From: Chamaea fasciata
Taxonomy: Eukaryota > Chordata > Aves > Passeriformes > Sylviidae
Assembly (NCBI GenBank): GCA_029207755.1
Contig: JARCOQ010000001.1
Location: 96,390,640 to 96,454,639, forward strand
Length of the DNA stretch: 64,000 nt
Direction of reading: 5' to 3'
Shown: positions 46,491 through 59,600 of the stretch, in pieces
How positions within the stretch are numbered: the stretch's first letter is position 1
How the letters are laid out: each line of letters opens with the position of its first letter
Program-made: the position numbers and the translations under genes
The notes under the pieces: generated by a model
Seen by the model: only the letters and a program-made list of their open reading frames with translations
Databases searched by the model: none
What the model was told of the DNA's origin: nothing

Positions 46491-46595
46491 GATGTGAGCA
46501 CCTTCAGAATGATGATGGAGTAATTGTTGATTACAATACATCAGACCCACTAATACGCTGGGATTCCTATGAAAATATGAACCCTGATGGGGAAT
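46491..46595 (+). CDS. TNS3: TNS3 coding exon 11 (last visible exon)
   Basis: The acceptor is ttcattttag and the donor gtgagt at 46596. It completes Gly306 and reads [16 protein letters not shown], then [11 protein letters not shown], ending at D-G-E with one base of codon 341. In the family the next exon should encode a short stretch with G-P-V-D-G-S-L-Y-A-K-V. I could not find it before 64000, so the following intron is at least 17.4 kb here. Confidence 0.93.
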
Positions 46596-49500
46596 GTGAG
46601 TAATTTTGTCACATTAGACCATTTTGTCACATTAGAAAAGAGAAAAACCTTTTGCAACTGTTCCAGAGTGTTTGAGAGAAGAAAGGAGACTTGATTTGCT
46701 TGAAGCTTATGCTACTTTACTGTGTGAACTAGCTGTCTACCCTTCCCTATTTAGCATTAGTCGTTCTAATTAGGAAAGAAAGCTGTTAATCCTGTTAATA
46801 CACAGAACGAACTGAGACACAACTGATTGATACAAGTTACTTTTTTATTTGTAAATTTACCTACAGACATTTTTATTTGTCCAAAAGTTTCTAGTTGGAA
46901 TAGAAATTCTAATATAGAATTTTAAGAACAACAAAATTATATGGTGAGTTTGTAGATTTTGGTTACTATGTTACCTGGAATATATCAGAATGTGCACTAG
47001 GCTGTTAATAAACGAACAGTAAAGGATGTGCCTATTTTCATATCTTCCTTTGTAACTGTACCCATTTTCAGTTTTTTTAGATTTTTTTTCTGTAATCAGA
47101 TGGCATGTACAAAAGATGAAAACCTCCAGTAGATACTGACTCCAGTGTGAATGCTCTCCTGATGTTTTGCTTGAGTGAATGCTGTGCTTTTAATGGATGT
47201 AGTTTTCATGTAAGGACTCAGGATGTAACACCTGTGGTGGCACACCTCAGTGCACATGCAGATAAAAACATGAGATAAAGTATAGAATAGATGCCAAAGT
47301 TCTTGTTTTCCCAACTTGTCTGTTATCAAATGAGAGACACGTGAAGCTAGGATACCTAGTTAGCTGCTCTCTAGGTTCAGTTTCAACTGATTTTTATAAT
47401 CTGGATTTAGCATTGACCATTTAATGACCACATCTGTGAGGGCAGAAGCTTACTGGGAGCTTGACCTTTTTCCACTACCTCACTCTTAAAATAAGAGTAT
47501 TTTCTAATGCACATCACACTCTAATGTGCAGAAAACTGGGGTAATAGAAGGTGGAAAGAGAACAGTTGTTGCATGCAGCAGGTAGACCACTCCATAGGGA
47601 GTCATCAGAGTTGGATGCAACTGTGCAGTGTATTTTAGAAGGAGTAATGTCAGAGAGAATCTTGACTGGAAGTGATGTCTTAATTCCTACCCATGATGTT
47701 TCCATATAATTTATGATTCCTTTCCCTTCCTCCCCCTGCCATCCTTTCCCCTTTCCTTTGTACATACCTAGCCCTCAACAAGCAATGGATTGATGTCAAA
47801 TATTTTTTAATTGCTGAGATTGATTGGCTAGATGGATTTGACCTTCCCATCCACATGCGTTGCATTGTAGGTAACTACAACAGTACAGGAAGTTAAAAGC
47901 AGAGATAAACATGCAGGCAGGCACTCTTGGAGATACAGAACTGTATGCTGCTCATGTCTTCGATAAGAGTTGGTCAGAGACCATTTACAAGTACAACTAG
48001 CTTGTTTGCCTGCTGTTCAGAAGTCATATGTGCTATTTAATAGATTTTTGTATCTAATTTGTGTGCAGGGTATACTTTTTAAATTACCTGAGATAGAACA
48101 GAAATATGATGTGGTAGCATAGATATTGAGAATTTCATTGTATATCTGCAAAAACCCCACTTGAGTTTAAGCTAGAAAATATAACATAATAATAGATGTA
48201 TCTAGTTATTATTTTCTCAAGTAAATATTTATGAGGCAAACAGTGACCCTATGATATTCAATAAGAGAATTGCAGGCAGAGCAATGTCTCTGCATAGGCT
48301 GGGCAAAAGATCACGAGGAGCACATACAGAGGCAACAGCTGTATTTTTCCCTTGAGGATGGGGTCTACTTAACACAAGTTTGAGCTTAGTCTTCTGCTTA
48401 AGGTAAATATAGTGCAGTTAGGTCATCTTCTGTGTAAGATTTATAAACACCATGACACGCTTCTCTTTATGGTTTATGCACATGTTTAGTATCATGCTTG
48501 TGTGTTAAAAATGTGTATTGCATCCTAGTTTTCACTACAGGTGAGAGACCACTAAGAGGAGATGCTGATTTCACATCCAGAATGTGATCAAAGTCAAAAA
48601 CCTTGGAATATGAGGCCTTTAGGTCTAATCCTGAAATCTGAGAGAGAATATTTTCTGTACTTCAGAAAATATTAAGGTGCAATTCATGGTACACTTGAAA
48701 GTGCATAACAGTAGTGATATGTTTAAGGTACAGGGAACTCTCATACAGAGCGCCTTTTTCAGTTTCACTTTACATTAAGTTAAACCCCTAGCCTTATGTA
48801 GGAGCTGGTCTTCTGGTTTTACTTGTACCTGTTTTCCCACAGGAATTTCAGTAGGAAGAATATGAGATGTTAGTGTGACAGATGATTCTTATATTACAAT
48901 TATACACCTTTTTGTTAATTTCAAAAAATGTGGGCCTATGAAATTCCTTACCAGGGTGGTCAGGAAGGCTAAAGCAGAGCCTTGTGAACATGTGTTGTTT
49001 ACATAAGCAATTGCCTTTTAAATAACCTTGAACCCTTTTCTAATAAGATTGTGTACATAGGTGTTGAATATAGCCAAGCTATGGACAATTTGCTATCTGA
49101 ATTTAGTTCCTTATCCTTCATTCTTAATATTCTTAAGGAATTTTAACAATTGGAAAGAAGTAAATTATTTGTATTTCTTCCTATAAATACTGTTTCTTTT
49201 CAGGTCCCTTGGGAAGTGGTCCTCCATAATGGATGAAAAATTATATTAAGTTCCTAATTTTCAATTTATATCAGATGTCCTCCTCCTTGAGCAGTACATT
49301 AGCACAGAGACTTCTGTTACACTGTTAAATGTATGCAATTAAATGTAGTATTTGGAACCAGAAGAATCGGATCTTCATACTGCCATGTAGAAGTCTGACA
49401 TAGTTGCCATTGCTTTTCCTGTGGTTTTGAAGTCAGGAAGGACTTTTTGTGGTAGGAAGTAACAGAAAGTACTTTTGATCCTTCTGAGCACTCTTTATTT

Positions 49501-52500
49501 TTTTTTATTAAAGTATCACTTACCATACAATAAATGTATATGGATTCACAAAAGGTTGTTCATTTGCTGCAAAATAACAAGATACCTGTGGCCACACGTG
49601 TAGCATCTTCCAAGATCTCTCTCTAATATGAAATGAGAAATAGTATTGAAAAAAGCTCCCCCCACCCCAAACCAGAGGGATTGAGGAAAATGGCAAAGGT
49701 TTGACTTGTCTTTTGTTGAGGAGTTTATTTTTAGTTCTCAGTGATAATTTCCTGGATTATTACTTGGCATAGTACATAAGAGATACTGTTCCTAAACACT
49801 TCCCTCCTGTTGAAAATGCAAGTCTTTTTTGAATAGGATCCATCACTTTATGTGAAACCTGCCAGTGGATCCTGGTAAAAGCCTAGGCTCTGAAGTGTTC
49901 TGAAAATTAAATCAGATTTTTAAAAGAGATTAAAATAAAACTATATTAAAATAATATACGTTGCTAAATAACATAAACTCATTTTAATAGAAAAGGTGAA
50001 TTATTGGAAGAACATATGAATGCTACTCTTCCTTTTGCATTGTCTGTCTGCTTTAACTCAGGTCTATTCTAACCACCCTGATAGCTGATACAGATTAGCA
50101 CATGGCCAGAGTCTTATAAGCTACATGCTAATGTATCGATCTCTGAGGGTCCAGCTTTTGCAGAGAAGTGGCTAAATTTGAGCGAGACTGCTCTTTAGAG
50201 GTGTTTTGTAAAGCAAAAGGTTTAATAAATAAAAATAACAAAATAACAACTGTTACAGAAAACAAATGATAAGCCGCATACAGGTGTCTGAGAAATCTGA
50301 CACCCTGCTACAAACACTCCAAAAAGCCTCTAATTTCCTTTGTGCTCTTTGCTAAATACTGAATGTTTAAGGAGGGACATTCTGGCTTGCAGCCAACAGA
50401 GAGAGACACAGGGTTTGAAGAAGGGTGACAAGGTCTAATAGATGCTTCTCTCTTAGCACTGAGCCAACTCCTGTCAGAACAGCAAAGAAATTTCTGGGTT
50501 CTTTTTCTTATAAGAAACGCAAGGGATGAGTCTTAAACTTTTCCCTTTATGGAAAACACTTGCTGAGTGTGGGAAATGCATTCATACAGATAGCATGCTA
50601 AAATTATTCTAGAGAGAAAATGCCATTGTGTGTTCGGCATTCAGTTGACTGAGATACACAATTTCAAATTCATTTTCAATAAAGAAAACTGGTAAATGCA
50701 AAGTTCATTGTTGGCCAAAACAGTATTTATTTTGGCTCAACTGAATTCAGTGGATTGGCAAGAGAAATGCACATGGTTCTTGTTCAGTGTTCCATTTTAA
50801 GACATTTCACTTATTTTAACAACTGCTAAATCCCTCTGTACTCTTTTGTCTTCCAGCTGTACAGTCTGTGGAAAGATAAGCACATGTGCACATTAGAATT
50901 GCTCAAAATGACAAATGAAGGACTTTGATTTAGTCTTTGCAAAGCAGATTCTCAAGTTTCTTTCTCAACAAGGTCTTGCTCTTTGTTTCCCAGCAAAGTA
51001 CCTTTGCTTTCTCAGTGGTGTTTGACAATTAGAACAGAAAAGGCTTTGGCAAAAAATGATCTTTTTAATCCAAATAGAATAGGCCGGAGTGAATCCAAAT
51101 TCCTATCTCTCAAAAGTGTTGCTTTCCAAATTTTCTAGTCTTTTGTAACTGTAATCAACAACAATCAGTCAAAATTTGCCAAATATTTATAAATTGGTTT
51201 GCTCCTGCTTTTTTTTTTTTTCTTTTCATAAAGGAAAGTATCTGAGAAGTGTCTCCATGTATGCAATAAATGTGTCCACGGAGGCAATAAATAACCAACA
51301 TTCTGGTATGCACCCATGTCCTGTGACAAGACGGGATGTTTTACTTCTACTGAGATTTTTTTCTCCTCCTCAGCCCAAAGTAAATAGCTATTCAGTAGGG
51401 AGGCGTCTTTTTATGTTGTTAAACACTTGTTTTTCCCAGAGGGCCCCTTCAATATTTCGAAACTCAAAAGCTGAGGCAAAACTGCTTGGTTTTGGTACCT
51501 TAACAGGATGCAGATGACTACCAAAGAAAATGGCAGCTTTGATGCCATTTCTGGTGAGTGAAGCTGAAGAACAAATTCCTACTGAATAAATGTTAATTTC
51601 AGTTTTTAGTCAACAGTTGAATGCAGTACTCTTTGAGACAAAGAGAAATTTGGTAGGAGGTAGGGATAAAATGTGTCTAACAATTCCCCTCTATTTGACA
51701 GTAAAAATAGAGAACCCTATAGAAGATAGACAAATTTACACTATAAAATGCTGCCCGCTTGAAAAATGTCTGAAACATTGTGGAGTGTCTGCTTTTAATT
51801 GATTTTTCTCTGAGAAAACTTAATTCTTCTATTTCTTGAAGTCTTGTATGTTCTTTTCTTCAACAGAAATAAGTTAAATTAGTTAGTCCACCTAATCATG
51901 AAGCTGACAAAGAGAGACAAATTAGTATTAAATGTGTTTTTTTTGTATGTTAGAAACATTGAATGCAAACATAGGATTACAAAGTTTCATTTTTAAGTGT
52001 GAAGCAATAGGTAATTCTCTTTTCCCATCTTCATTAGTCCAGCATTAATTGTAACAATACTGTGGCTTATATTTTTTGTTACGTCAATATGTTAGGGAGT
52101 AAATATAATTTCACACAGATGTTTTCAAGACTGTGCTTGATAAGCTAAGATTGATTTGGACTGTATTTTCTCTGGACTTATGCTTTGGGGATTTGGGATT
52201 TTTGGTTGTGTTTGATTTTTTTTTTCCCCATAAAGAAAACGATTATAGTATTTTGCATTGGTCAGACAGGAGCCAACAGTTAAGTGCAGCCAGGGGCCAC
52301 TTTCAAAGGATTTACAGATACAAAGTTACTTTTATGTCTCTTCTAAGAATGTCATAGGAATGTTTATCTAAACTGAACACTTCATTGAGAGTCTTAAGTG
52401 TTTGCTTAAGTGCTAAGCTGAGCTCCAGAACTTGGCCTTTCCAGTTCTGTTGAAAAATATTTTTTTCCTTTTACCCAAACATAGAACTGTATTGATAAGA

Positions 52501-53478
52501 CAGTGTCTGAAGTGAGAAATTATATGCATTTTACTTAGTGCCTGAGGCAGTGATTTTGTTAGCTACCATTTGTCAGTTCTGCTGAGTTTAAACTTAGCTC
52601 AGATAAAAAGAGAATCACCCCCAAAATACTAAGGGCCAAAGAGGAATAGTTATACCTAACCTAAATATTGAAAGTCTTATGTTTGAAGACAAGAAGAGAT
52701 TAGAACCAGGGTTCCCTAGGCCCTTGGATTTTTTCCATGAGCCTCCTGCTTCTCTCTGCCTGTACTTCCATTTCTGGGAACACTTGCCTCCACACCCTTT
52801 GGTATAAATGTTTTTAACAGTGCACAGGTTTATCTGAAGCACAGGTTGCACTTGTAAAATACTTCCAAGCTACTGCAGAGCCAATTTTTTGCTTTCAAAA
52901 GAAAAAATGCATTTTAATGTCCTCCAATTTATTTCTGTCCTGTCTCAGTAATAGGCAGTGTTGTTATCCCAACAACAACACTGTTTATTCACTAGCCCTT
53001 TCTCAAAAGCTTTCATTACACTTCTAAACCCAAACACCATAAGGTGAAATTTGAGTGGTTTAATAGATGCTAATGTAGTTTATATGACATTTAAATATTC
53101 TCTGCAGTTCTACTTTTATAAGACTGCAAAAGACCTCTCTCTTCAGCACAGCAGAATCAGATAGTAGAAACTAGAATGAAGGTAACACATGACTGACTGT
53201 GACTAGCATTAACTTAGGGGCCATGTAACACTGCTTTTTAAACCAAGTTTATCTTTGCCCAGCTTATATGTTTTTTTCAGCAAGTTCGTATTTATCATTT
53301 AGCACGTGCCTGTTTTAGTCATGTCAGCTACAATCTATGGTTGTTAATGTTGTTAATTTAAACACTAATGTCCAAATCAGTTTCTCTTCCCATGTACAGA
53401 TACAACAGGAGAAACCTCCTCACCCAACCTTACAACCTATTTAATGGACCAGGTTGAATAAAAAGTTGTAAGAGGTGA
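46596..53478. other. TNS3 intron 11, left part; nothing firmly identified
   Basis: A long intron stretch. About 50190-50720 has an LTR-like look (T-rich promoter remnants, GCAAAAGGTTTAATAAAT) and may be a minus-strand LTR, but I cannot define its edges. Other frames (51176-51517, 51590-51802, 52615-52851) have no signature. Confidence 0.4.
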
Positions 53479-53924
53479 TGCCTTAAGATTTTCGCCTTTA
53501 TATTTTTCAAATCCTGTACTGCATTAATGCATAACTCTAAACTCCATATAAAGTGTTAGCTACAGTCTACACATTTTGGTCAGACACAACAATTCCTCTA
53601 GGCCTGAAACTCAAGGACACCCTACACCCCGAAAAGTATAAAGAAAAGTGAATCAAGGGGAGCAAACTGGGGGAATATGACTTCCTTACCTGAAGCTGTA
53701 ATTGGAGGATTAACCCCTGACATATAAATAGACCAAACTTATATCTGTCTGAAAACCTTGTGACCATTGTCCATTTTGGATGTAGCCCCTTGGGGAGGCT
53801 TCATCTGCCCTTAATGTACCTGAGAGCCCTTCATTAAATATATCCACTTTTATTCTCTGAACGTTGTCTAGCCTCTGTTTCTAGGTAAGCTCAAAAAGGG
53901 CATCAGAGGCAAGCCTCTGCCACA
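53479..53924 (+). mobile_element. Probable solo LTR, about 446 bp
   Basis: It starts TGCCTTAAGATTTTCGCC (or TGTAAGAGG at 53467) and ends GCCTCTGCCACA. Features are ACATATAAATAG as TATA near 53720, TTAAATATATCC as polyadenylation context near 53836, and U5 words TCTAGCCTCTGTTTCTAGG. It matches an avian LTR type that I recognise. No target duplication is clear. Confidence 0.72.
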
Positions 53925-56199
53925 GTGTTTTCCTTCCCTGCAGCTGGTTCCTGAACAGCTCTTACTCCTTTTAAAGTCAATAGGGCATCTCACCTATTTA
54001 ACTTCATTAGACAAAGAAAAATTACCTTTTTGATGTTATAGGTATTGGATATATTTTAACACCTTACTTGCTCAAGAGTAAAATTAGCATGGCAGCATCA
54101 GAGATTAAAAGTGTCAGGAAGAAACAATCCAAAATGTATTAGTACAAATTATGATTTGGTTCTTTCCTAAGACCAGAAGGAGAAGCAATTAAATCCCCAC
54201 TCTGTGTCTCTACCAAAGCACGCAAACACTGAACTATGTTATGTGTAATATATATGTGAGTGTTTACTCTAGGAAACAAAGGAAATGTGAATAGAGTCAT
54301 ATCAGTCATGATACCATTTTTACATGATATAAGAGGTCATAGAACCATTGCATGTGCATGAATGAACTTGAGTTAAAATACCAAATTTGTTATGATTGAC
54401 AAATGACAAATCTCTGGAAAGACAGAACAAGAGATAGGTATTTTAGGTCACCATGAAGCAACAGCAATCCTTTTTCTGATGAATCCTAGAGTAATCATAT
54501 TGTTCTGATTTGGGGTAATTTCTGCTCTTTTGCTGGTCTTTTATCATCATGTACCTTTCCTTTTTTGGCTAGACTTCTTTCCAGTGACTCTCTTGGTCCT
54601 GCTTCATGGTTTCAGCTGGCCACTGCAACACTCTGTTTATAAGATAATGGTTTTGTGATGTTCACACTTTTCTCCCCATTGGCAAGCATGTTCTGTTGAT
54701 TAGAAAGGCCTGAAGAGTTCCTGGTTACAGCTTGTTCAAAATGTGTTGTTTTGTTATGAAGGCACTCTGGTCAGGAAGGCTTGGTTCTATGACAAGTACT
54801 AGTTTTTGAAGGAGGGCTCTTTCAGCAAATATATCATGCTGGGATTTATTTGGACTATCTTGTAACTGTCAATTTTTTTCAGTGTCTGGGACACTGGTTA
54901 ATTAAATAATATGTGTTAGGTTTCTGCCATTGAATACTTACTGAAGAACTGAGGACTTTTCCCGGAAAGGTTTCTGCAGAAAGCATCTTCTGCAAATAGT
55001 GATATGTAGAGAGGTTTTTTATTCCATTGCATGTGTTTCCAAGATGGTGTTAGTGCATTAACAACCACCTCATGTATGTGCTGGTGGGTTTTTTCCCTTG
55101 ACTTTGGAAAAGAACATAATAAAAGACTAGCCCTCCTGAGTCCCACAGCTTTAGATTTTAATGTCTGAATTTTGAAGAGGTGCCTGTTATATTCAATAAT
55201 CTGTACAGAGTGAAGCTTAATAATCTGTGGGTTTTTTAACACTATAGACCACAGGCACTTCTGATAGTAAATTGTGGTTAATAAATTCTTCCAAACCAGG
55301 AGATAATAGTTTTTTAAGTGACAGAAGAATTTGAGCTGTACAAATAACATTAACAGCCTTTAGTGTAGTCAACCCTAGTGCTTTGCTTGTTTTTCAATGG
55401 TAAGGGAAGCTTTGCTAGAGATAATACAATTTGTTATCCATGTATTGATCCCAGAAAGCTGTCCTGGGCACCTCTATCCCTGTTTTGGCAGTTTCACTTG
55501 TTAAGTGTTAAATATTTACCTCTGATTTGTTTTTTTTAAGGCTTAAGTTCTTTGCAAAGATTTTCCTGGACATCAGAAAGCTTTGGATCAGACTGCCAAG
55601 CAATAAGAGGAAAGTGAGAGCTGGGGTAGACTGCAGGTCTACCTGCATATTTATCATACCTCCTCTGATTCTGCATTCAAACATGGGCAGAATCCAAATG
55701 CTGAAGAAGAGTACTAGTTCAAACTCCTTCCAGACTGAATAGATGGAGGCAACTTTAAGTAAGCAGAGGGAAGTTTTTTTTGGTCAGAACTCAATCCTAT
55801 TTCTTACTCTCTCTTTCTTACACTCCCGTCAACTATGAAAGTAAAAGTTGCATTACTACAGCTCTTTTTTATTGTTTATGTTTTCTCTGTTCTCAGAGTC
55901 CCAGATAGAAGGATCTGTATGGTTTCTGAGAGGGCCCAGAGCAGTGAGCTCTCTCAAGTAGTATGGGCTAGACATTGTTTTTCTCTGTCTTGAACCTTGA
56001 ACAATGTTGCCTAAACTATTGGCCGTTTAAGGAACCTGCTAAACTTCTGCAGCTCATCTAAAATTTTCTGTATCAGGATATTCCCCATGTTCCTTTCAGT
56101 AAACACACATAAAATTTTCTTTGTGGAAGTCAAGATGGACACTGCACTTGGAACGTTTCTTTAAAAACTTCCGAAGGCTTTAAGCATCAGGTCCTTGTT
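53925..56199. other. TNS3 intron 11, no feature
   Basis: Unique-looking. The 144-codon minus frame at 54916-55350 and the 71-codon plus frame at 55527-55742 have no recognisable domain. Confidence 0.4.
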
Positions 56200-56619
56200 A
56201 TCTAAAAGTCTTTCATCCCTTTTCCCCTTACTCACCCACAGGTAACTCCACACAGCTCTCAGGGTCCATTTATGCCAGCAGCTAGTCTGTAGACTCAACA
56301 CCTCAGCACTTCTTCTCTCTTTCTTCTGCAATTCCAGCTAGCTCCTTTCCCTGTTCCTAGCACGGCTGCCTAACCCTGTCTGTCCTATGTATAGTGTCTT
56401 ACACTATCTGTCCCTCACACAACCTCCTACCCCTTCCTCCTCACAGCACAGCTAGCAGACTCCAACTAAACCCCTTCCCAGCTAACTCAGTCTTTATCAC
56501 ACCCATATCTGGGTGGGCAAGGCTGTTTGCACTCTTGGATAATTAACACAGCTGTAATATATTAAGGTCAAGACTGCACTCAGCACTATCTTTATCTGGC
56601 TCCCCACAGTCTCCTCACA
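56200..56619 (-). mobile_element. LTR fragment related to the one at 62016
   Basis: It shares words with 62016-62581: TTTATCACAC near 56496, GGGCAAGGCTGTTTGCA, TAATTAACACAGCT, and further CT-rich stretches. It ends CTCCTCACA at 56619. The left edge is not defined and there is no clear target duplication, so it may be a truncated copy. Confidence 0.6.
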
Positions 56620-59600
56620 GTTTTTAAGTCATTTAGGTACAGTATAAGTTTTCCACCAAATATACATAATTTGATATGTTAATATATCCTTATGTTGAAT
56701 GTGTGTAGACCATCTTCAATTTTTTTACAAGAAAAAAAATACTATAATTATTATCAATAAGGTTATCCCATATTGCTTCTACTATTGCTCTATTACTTGA
56801 AGATAAATGACAAGTCATTTGAGTCCCAGTGCAAAATCCTTTAAGTTCAATTAGTAAGTTAGAAAATCAGAGGTCTGCTAAACATATGTGTGTCTGAACT
56901 TCCTTTTTTGATATGTGTACTTGTTTAAAAACACCTGAAGATCAATTTATTGTGCCATAGATTGGTGGAGCAACTTTATTACAAATGGCAATACTGTGGA
57001 ACTACATGTTCCATACTTAAAAAAAAGGAGGAAATTCATGATGTTGACCTTTTAGACAGCCACTTTAAGCCTTTCACTGTGGTTCTGTACAGTTTTGGGC
57101 AACCATGTAGAGCCATCAGTGTTTTTCTGCTGCTTTATATTTGATGACTGTTACTAATTTTTGCTGAAAGCCTAGCTGTGTAGTAAGAGAAATGCCATGA
57201 CTCATGGTGTGTATGCTGTTTCATCTGTTAAAAAGAATAATCATGAATTTGGACTATGCACTTGCATTTGCATATTATTGAAGTATACCTGAAGATCGAC
57301 TTTGCTTTTGATAGGAAAAAATGGAGATAGTTTCATGTAGTTTAGTGGCTTTGAAATACCCTTAAACTTTACTTAGGGTTTTATACTTGTGGCAATATTT
57401 CTGTAGTGTGATGTTATGTTGTTCTTTTGCTGGTTATCCAAGCACAAGGTACTTCAAGTTAAGTCTTTGCTTAAAATAACTGAGAAAATTTTGCAGAAGT
57501 AGAATCAAAATTACACAGTAGCTTCTGTGTATTGGGTGACAGTTGTAAATGTATCAGTCTATTCTTTGTACTTTGGATCATGGAACAGGTATTATTTTCT
57601 GTTGATCCCAGTGGGCAAAAGAGGGATGATAAATTACAGTAGTATTCTAAGGATGAGCCTTTGCTAGCTGACTCTGCCCGTGTTCCATACTGGCTGAATT
57701 GCAGCCAGCCTCTGGTCTAGAAGTTAGTACTATGTGAAGCAATCTTTTCTTGCTCCAGAGTACTTGTAAAAACACTGAAGTACAAATGTGATCCTTTTGG
57801 CTGGGAAATTAATCTTAACTTTTGCACAGATAAAGGTTCTGTGGGGTCTTGGATGTCCTATTTTCTGCTTCACAAAAGATTCAAGGTTTAAGGACCTCAT
57901 GTGATCCTGTGTGTTCTGCAACGTTAGCACTTTTCTAACAACAATCCTGTTAGTTGTTTTCCTCTCAGTGTTTGTTCACTTTTTGTTTTAATGATAACAT
58001 GCCTTGTTTTCTTCAGTCTCCTTTATTTTTCTGTTATACTCAGGGACTTGAGAAACCTAAGAAACCAAACAGTTTCCTGATGACTTAGATGCTGCTCTTC
58101 CATGCTGGAAAACTAGTTTTGTTTTAAATGCAATGCAAATATGAATGTCGGGTTTGCTTGGGTCAGGTTAAGGAAAAAAGTGATAGATGACTTCATACCT
58201 TTCTCTTTTCTTTCTAGTTAAATAGTTACCCTCAAGTAATAATTTTCTAAAACCTCTTTAAAAATGTATTAAAGGATTTCCAGATTAATGTTTATGAACC
58301 AGAAATTGATCTCACAGCCTTGCACCAATTTACGAAATGAGGACCTACTTTTTGTGTCACAGTTGGAGTTGCACTAAATACAGTTCTAGATCTCTAAATT
58401 TTAGAAAGCACCACAACTGGACAATGCCAGGTTCTAAGATGAGGTGGATTCACAATCCATATTTTTCCTCAAATTTTTGATCAGTTCATTGTGATTGGTT
58501 CATTTGCATGACCCTTCTCTGCCACTGCACCAGTCCAAGTATCATCTGTACTTGCAACAATAAGCATAAAAAATTCAAAGAGGTGTATATCGTAGCCTTG
58601 CTTACTAAATTTAAATCTATATCTGAAGTGGATCAGACTGGTGAACCTAGTAATCCAATTGACCTCAGATGTGGGAATGTGCACATAGCCAGAAGCACCT
58701 AGTACTGCAAAAGGTGATGCATCCCAGGAAGCCTGGTACTGACAACAGAGGAAGCAAAAACTTGGAGTTGAGTGATACGGTTAGAGAACATCTTTCTAAA
58801 CACATCCATGGATAGGTTTAACCAGTAGTTATCCCAAAGCATTCTTGTGATGGATCACCACCAAGACCACCATATTGTTCTATATTTAGAGCAATAAAAT
58901 TTTAGCAGCATGGTGACCTGTCTGAATGAATCTATTTCATGTAAACTTATCCATAGGATAAGTTAATTTATGCAGTGATGCTTTTATGTTGTCTGTGTTT
59001 CTTCTAATAATCTAGCAAAGTGCAGGCGTCAGCATGGAGCCTCAGCCTGTATTCAAGCATGCTCAGTGTTGATGGTCCAAAGTCACTTGCATGTATATGC
59101 AGTTCAGGCTTATGAAGGAGCAAAAGAGGCCTGTAATTGAAGCAAGGAAAAGAGCTGGGAATTTTTCCTCACAAAGAACCAAAATGCAGTGAGATTAAAA
59201 CTAAATTTGCATCTTAAGTGAGACTCATCAGTTTGCATTAGGAGTTTTTAATATACTTTGGTTTTTTTTCATATCTTTATGAAATGTGGGACATTTCCAA
59301 TTTAACAGCAATTCTTTATCATCCCAAAGGAGAGAGCCAGTTCTCTGGTTCTGGAAAAGCAATGTTAGCATAGCTTGTGTTGTGTGCTTTGTGTCTTTAT
59401 CAGAGTCCTGATGTGTTTCTTGTGCAACCATTTACTGATTTGCAAGAACAGGAACATTTGAAGGAAAAAGTGTGTTCTGAAAAGTTCTGAATTAGATTTG
59501 AACTTAACTTTTAACTCCTACATAAACAATGAACAGGTAGATGTATTTTGGGTATACAAGAACCACTTTTAACCTCTGTTCAACTGAGAAGTCATTAAAG

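Larger units (their letters stand above)
5167..46595 (+). other. TNS3: TNS3 (tensin-3) locus, 5' coding part; continues past the right edge
   Basis: Tensin-3 is a focal-adhesion protein that links integrin tails and actin. Its N-terminus is a PTEN-like phosphatase domain followed by a C2 domain, and it ends in an SH2-PTB module. Here eleven exons join in frame to 340 complete codons plus one base, all with AG acceptors and GT donors. The phosphatase part covers about residues 1-170 and the C2 part about 172-305. TNS3 is chosen over TNS1 because the P-loop keeps cysteine and arginine (H-C-R-G-G-K-G-R, Cys107 and Arg113); TNS1, as I recall, lacks that cysteine. Wording such as [10 protein letters not shown] and the C2 stretch K-C-Y-H-K-K-Y-R-S also fit TNS3. 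The middle region, SH2 and PTB exons are not in the window. No 5'UTR exon or promoter could be placed with confidence. Confidence 0.93.

Noticed and set aside
5189..46595. Gene could be TNS1 or TNS2 rather than TNS3
   Set aside because: The P-loop Cys, the [13 protein letters not shown] block and the P-Q-H-V-V-V-I-H-C-R text fit TNS3 best. TNS1 lacks the P-loop cysteine, and TNS2 has a C1 domain upstream.
51176..51517. Possible downstream TNS3 exon (a short S-M-Y-A-like stretch)
   Set aside because: It does not match the expected G-P-V-D-G-S-L-Y-A-K-V exon, and phase and splice sites do not fit coding exon 11.
54916..55350. 144-codon minus-strand frame
   Set aside because: No recognisable domain, no splice signals that would link it to anything, and AT-rich intron composition. 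A protein search would be needed to change this.
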